From Verrucomicrobiales bacterium (GTDB lineage: Bacteria; Verrucomicrobiota; Verrucomicrobiia; Verrucomicrobiales; DEV007): a stretch of DNA of 8,507 nucleotides. The stretch's first letter is position 1. The number at the start of each line of letters is the position of its first letter. The notes under the pieces are model-generated. The model was not told the DNA's origin. It did not search any database and saw nothing but the letters and a program-made list of their open reading frames with translations. Both the position numbers and the translations under genes were made by a program. The stretch covers positions 1 to 8,507 of the forward strand of contig JAKMGR010000320.1 in the NCBI GenBank assembly GCA_022424805.1. The letters are read 5' to 3'. Of the stretch, positions 6,145 through 8,507 are shown piece after piece.

Positions 6145-6744
6145 ATGAATGCGCGAAATCAAATTCTCGTCCGCGGCCTAGTCTCCCTTGCCATACTTTG
6201 GGGCGTGGTCTCTCTCATCGCGAAAGTCGCCGGTTCCATGAAGCCGACTGCGGAGAAGGTCGAAGCGTTTCAGGAAAAGAACCCGCTCTCTGAAATCGAA
6301 GATCCCGAGGAGAGAAAGGCCCACATTGCCAAAGTTGTCGACATGCTCAATCAGATGGAGACCGACGAAGTCGCCAAGCTCAATGTCAGGGAAGAAGATG
6401 ATCCCCGGCGTGATTTCTTTACCGCGATGAACGGAGAAGAGCAGCTCTTTTTTCTCGAGCGCCGCGTTGGCCGGGCTTTTGAGCAAATGATGCAGTCTTT
6501 TAATGAAATGGATCGTGAAGAGCGAAAGAAAATCGTCGAGCGATCCCTGCGGCGAATCCGCGAAAATCAAGGAGAAGGGGATCGAAATCTCGAAACAGAG
6601 GATCCCGAAATCGTAGAGAAAATCGCCGAAGCTGGTTTCAAGGCCTACTATTCGGAAGCTTCTGCGGAAACTAAAATTGACCTCGCTCCGCTCATGGAAG
6701 AGATGCAGGGCGTTATGGGTCACATGGGAGGTCCACGGCGATGA
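6145..6744 (+). CDS. single-pass membrane protein of unknown function
   Basis: I do not recognise a named family. The 199-residue product has one hydrophobic segment (about 7-29) after a short, weakly basic N-terminus, so it is probably anchored in the inner membrane with the rest in the periplasm. The remainder is highly charged and predicted helical, with many Glu, Arg and Lys residues. Two recognisable blocks are 'EEQLFFLERRVGRAFEQMMQ' (about 96-115) followed by 'SFNEMDREERKKIVE' (about 116-130). A Met/Gly-rich tail ends in GHMGGPRR. An in-frame TTG at 6121 would add eight residues but lacks a ribosome binding site. ATG 6145 is preferred because the membrane segment then starts near the N-terminus. 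Its TGA overlaps the next gene's ATG by four bases. Context suggests an envelope role with the pseudopilin and ABC transporter, but this is inference. Confidence 0.8.
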   Translation: MNARNQILVRGLVSLAILWGVVSLIAKVAGSMKPTAEKVEAFQEKNPLSEIEDPEERKAHIAKVVDMLNQMETDEVAKLNVREEDDPRRDFFTAMNGEEQLFFLERRVGRAFEQMMQSFNEMDREERKKIVERSLRRIRENQGEGDRNLETEDPEIVEKIAEAGFKAYYSEASAETKIDLAPLMEEMQGVMGHMGGPRR

Positions 6745-7364
6745 AGTTGCAGAAAGCAAAGTTTGAATGCTGTAGCCGACCTCTGAGAGGTTGGAATGTG
6801 TGCTCAGTGATCAATGGACAACCAATCCAGGGTCGCAGACCCCGGCTACAGGGAGTGACCATGCTGGAGCTTCTCATCGCCATGGCAATCATTGCGGTGC
6901 TGGCAGGGATCTTGATTCCGACAGTGGAGCGTGTTAAGCTCGCCGCACGATCGAATGAATGCGCGGGCAAGCTTCGGGAGATTGGCATCGGGCTCAGCAA
7001 TTACTTTGTCGATCACGGCACAACTTTTCCGACCATGGTCGCAGCGCGGGAGAGCAAGGATCAGGATGATCCCGCAATCGATACGGTTCTGCTTCCCTAT
7101 GTGAAGGACGAATATCTTTTCGAATGTCCCGGCGACCACGAAGGGATTTTTCAGAAAACTGGATCGAGCTATCTTTGGAACAGCCTCATTAACGGGCAGA
7201 GAATGGGAAACATGGATCTGCTTGGTCTCACTGCGATGGAATCGGGTATTCCCACGGTTTCCGACAAAGAAAATTTTCACAAGCACGTCGGCGACGGAGT
7301 CAATATTCTCTACGCTGATGGCCATGTGACTCGCGGCCTGCAACTCATTGTGGGACAGAATTAA
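6741..7364 (+). CDS. type II secretion/type IV prepilin-like protein with extended leader
   Basis: The 207-residue protein has a class III (prepilin) signal. Cleavage by a PilD-type peptidase is expected after Gly38 in LQG|VTMLELLIAMAI, leaving Val at +1 and the conserved Glu at +5 (Glu43) before a hydrophobic helix (to about 60). The globular part has Cys74 and Cys129 (in FECPGD) and ends in H-V-G-D-G-V-N-I-L-Y-A-D-G-H (182-195). That is close to the H-X9-DG signature of planctomycete/verrucomicrobial pilin-like proteins (DUF1559/SBP_bac_10-related) but with ten spacer residues. A GGAGG-type ribosome binding site precedes ATG 6741, which overlaps the preceding stop. Residues 10-37 are encoded by a palindromic repeat, which explains the very long 38-residue leader. 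GTG codons at 6798 and 6807 could give shorter leaders. No pilus assembly gene is in view. Confidence 0.88.
   Translation: MKLQKAKFECCSRPLRGWNVCSVINGQPIQGRRPRLQGVTMLELLIAMAIIAVLAGILIPTVERVKLAARSNECAGKLREIGIGLSNYFVDHGTTFPTMVAARESKDQDDPAIDTVLLPYVKDEYLFECPGDHEGIFQKTGSSYLWNSLINGQRMGNMDLLGLTAMESGIPTVSDKENFHKHVGDGVNILYADGHVTRGLQLIVGQN
6770..6851. repeat. 82-base palindromic repeat element inside the prepilin leader
   Basis: The element begins with CTGTAGCCG (6770-6778) and ends with the exact reverse complement CGGCTACAG (6843-6851). Each half forms its own hairpin. The left one is ACCTC-TGA-GAGGT, extended by CCG/TGG to eight pairs (6776-6794). The right one is GGGTC-GCA-GACCC, with flanking CC/GG across an A·C mismatch (6827-6845). 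Such paired-hairpin, REP/MITE-like layout is typical of dispersed non-coding repeats, and 'GTAGCC…GGGTC…GACCC…GGCTAC' arms are, as far as I recall, frequent between verrucomicrobial genes. No second copy and no clear target duplication is in this window. It lies fully inside the prepilin coding frame without introducing a stop. Confidence 0.7.
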
Positions 7365-8269
7365 TGCTCTCGGTCGAGTCCATCACGAAACAGTTCGACA
7401 GCAATCGCCCCCCGGCGGTCGACGATCTTTCTTTCTCCGTCGAGAAGGGGAGGATTTGCGGTTTGCTTGGTCACAACGGGGCGGGTAAAAGCACTGCCCT
7501 CGGAGTGATTCTGGGCATGGTCTATCCCGATGCGGGCGAGGTGACCATAGACGGAGTCGCTGTGCAGCGGGAACGGGAAAAGGCAATTGCGAAAGTCGGT
7601 GCCATTTTCGAAGCCCCAGCCTTCTACGATTACTTGTCAGGGTGGAAAAACCTTAAGGTTCTCACCTCCTACTCCGGCGGCGTCACCGAATCGGAAATGA
7701 TGGAAATGGTCGAGTGGGTCGGCTTGCAGGAGAGGATTCACGATCGCATTTCCAAATACAGTCACGGGATGCGCCAACGCCTTGCGCTCGCTCAGGCACT
7801 TCTGCCGCGGCCGGAGTTGCTCGTTCTCGACGAGCCAACCGACGGGCTTGATCCGGAGGGCATTGTCGAGTTTCGCGAGCAGGTCCTGGAATTGCGTGAT
7901 CGGCTCGGCCTGACCGTTCTTCTGAGTTCCCATCTTCTTTCCGAAGTGGAGCAAGTCTGCGATGAAGTTGTGATTTTGCAGAAAGGGAAAAAGGTCTACG
8001 ACGGCGGAGTGCAAGATTTCGGCAGCGATGATGTGAGCTTTGAAATTGAAGCGGAAAATACTCAGGACCTCCTTGTGGCCTGGGAGAGACTCGATGGTAA
8101 AAAAGTAGGCGACGAATTTCTCATTTCCCAGGAACGCGACCCGAGCGAGTGCCTTGCGGCACTCGTAAGTCACGGTGTCAAAGTAAGCCGCTTTGCGCAG
8201 CAGGAAAATTCGCTTGAGTCGCTCTATCTGCAGGTCAGTAGTGGAGAAGAAAAGGGGGGCAAGGAATGA
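7364..8269 (+). CDS. ABC transporter ATP-binding protein
   Basis: The 301-residue protein is the cytoplasmic ATPase of an ABC exporter of the CcmA/BcrA (ABC-2) class. Walker A is GHNGAGKST (36-44). The Q-loop region reads IFEAPAFYDYLSG with Glu83 where Gln is usual, as in BcrA-like ATPases. The signature is YSHGMRQRL (132-140). Walker B is LLVLDEP (152-158) with catalytic Glu157, then D-loop DGLD (160-163) and switch His190. Residues after about 220 form the C-terminal accessory domain that this class carries. Its start overlaps the pseudopilin stop (TAATG), and its stop overlaps the start of the next, hydrophobic gene, which must be its membrane partner. The transported substrate is unknown. 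Linkage to murJ and a pilin-like protein suggests something for the envelope or surface. Confidence 0.95.
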   Translation: MLSVESITKQFDSNRPPAVDDLSFSVEKGRICGLLGHNGAGKSTALGVILGMVYPDAGEVTIDGVAVQREREKAIAKVGAIFEAPAFYDYLSGWKNLKVLTSYSGGVTESEMMEMVEWVGLQERIHDRISKYSHGMRQRLALAQALLPRPELLVLDEPTDGLDPEGIVEFREQVLELRDRLGLTVLLSSHLLSEVEQVCDEVVILQKGKKVYDGGVQDFGSDDVSFEIEAENTQDLLVAWERLDGKKVGDEFLISQERDPSECLAALVSHGVKVSRFAQQENSLESLYLQVSSGEEKGGKE

Positions 8270-8507
8270 AGCTTTTTTGCCAACAACTCGGATGGGAATT
8301 GTATCGCCTCTTTGCACGGCGACGGACCTATATCGGGTTCGGGATTTTTCTGCTGGTGGAGATGCTATTTTACATTCTCTGGACACGGGAAAAGTCAGAG
8401 GCAGGAATGCAGCGATTTATCGAGCGTGTCGCCGGAGGTTTTGATGAGTACTTTTCCGGTCTGACACTCGCATTTCTTATTGTTGCATTCACCATGCTGT
8501 TGCTGGG
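8266..8507 (+). CDS. ABC-2 type permease, N-terminal part (truncated by window end)
   Basis: An ATG at 8266 overlaps the ATPase stop by four bases (ATGA) and has GAAAAGGGGGGCAAGG upstream. The frame stays open for 80 codons to the window end. The product starts MKLFCQQLGWELYRLFARRR, the usual cytoplasmic amphipathic lead of ABC-2 permeases. A transmembrane segment (about 22-39, YIGFGIFLLVEMLFYILW) follows, then a charged extracytoplasmic or loop stretch 'REKSEAGMQRFIERVAGGF' and the start of a second hydrophobic helix (about 66 onward). Position directly after the ATPase and this topology make it the partner membrane subunit. Family subtype and substrate cannot be judged from the fragment. 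Confidence 0.85.
   Translation, partial: MKLFCQQLGWELYRLFARRRTYIGFGIFLLVEMLFYILWTREKSEAGMQRFIERVAGGFDEYFSGLTLAFLIVAFTMLLL

Noticed and set aside
6741..6860. The palindromic element as an intergenic repeat with the prepilin starting at ATG 6861
   Set aside because: A start at 6861 would remove the cleavage site glycine and the first two mature residues. ATG 6741 has a good ribosome site, overlaps the upstream stop and stays in frame through the element.
7637..8386. Minus-strand open frame of 249 codons opposite the ABC ATPase
   Set aside because: It lies antisense to complete Walker A, signature and Walker B motifs and extends into the permease. It is a shadow frame.

Overview
The window looks like a chromosomal segment of a bacterium from the Verrucomicrobiota, or less likely a neighbour in the Planctomycetes–Verrucomicrobia–Chlamydiae group. 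This is inferred from protein style, not from a marker gene. The clues are a prepilin-like protein ending in a variant of the H-Xn-DG motif, a lipoprotein with 21-residue leucine-rich repeats of the 'D(I/L)SPL' type, a lone membrane-anchored cytochrome c with an Ala/Pro-rich linker, moderate GC content and weak ribosome binding sites. No rRNA, tRNA, CRISPR array, transposase or phage gene was seen.

Left part (1-3083): short unrelated genes in alternating orientation. A possible C-terminal scrap of a plus-strand gene lies at the edge. It is followed by a GNAT acetyltransferase (minus), a membrane-anchored monohaem cytochrome c (plus), a HAD-superfamily sugar-phosphate phosphatase/mutase-like enzyme (minus) and a zinc M15-type peptidase with a twin-arginine membrane segment (minus). 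The cytochrome and HAD genes converge with 15 bases between them. A strong hairpin inside the 3' end of the HAD gene may terminate the cytochrome transcript.

Middle (3045-3619): about 575 bases with no intact gene. It holds a decayed minus-strand fragment carrying the signature of di-haem cytochrome c peroxidase-like proteins, an orphan open frame of about 61 codons, and an AT-rich stretch that probably carries the promoter of the next gene.

Right part (3620-8507): six plus-strand genes in close succession. They are an LRR lipoprotein, the lipid II flippase MurJ, an unrecognised single-pass membrane protein of 199 residues, a prepilin-like protein, an ABC transporter ATPase and its presumed ABC-2 permease, which runs off the end. 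From the 199-residue protein onward every start overlaps the preceding stop by 1 to 4 bases, so these four are almost certainly co-transcribed and translationally coupled, probably with murJ. The products are all envelope-related: lipid II export, a pseudopilin, an anchored protein and an exporter.

The most notable observation is an 82-base palindromic element (6770-6851) lying inside the coding sequence of the prepilin leader. Its ends are perfect 9-base inverted repeats, and each half folds into its own hairpin. It is read through in frame and lengthens the leader to 38 residues. Removing exactly 28 codons would restore a standard 10-residue basic leader.
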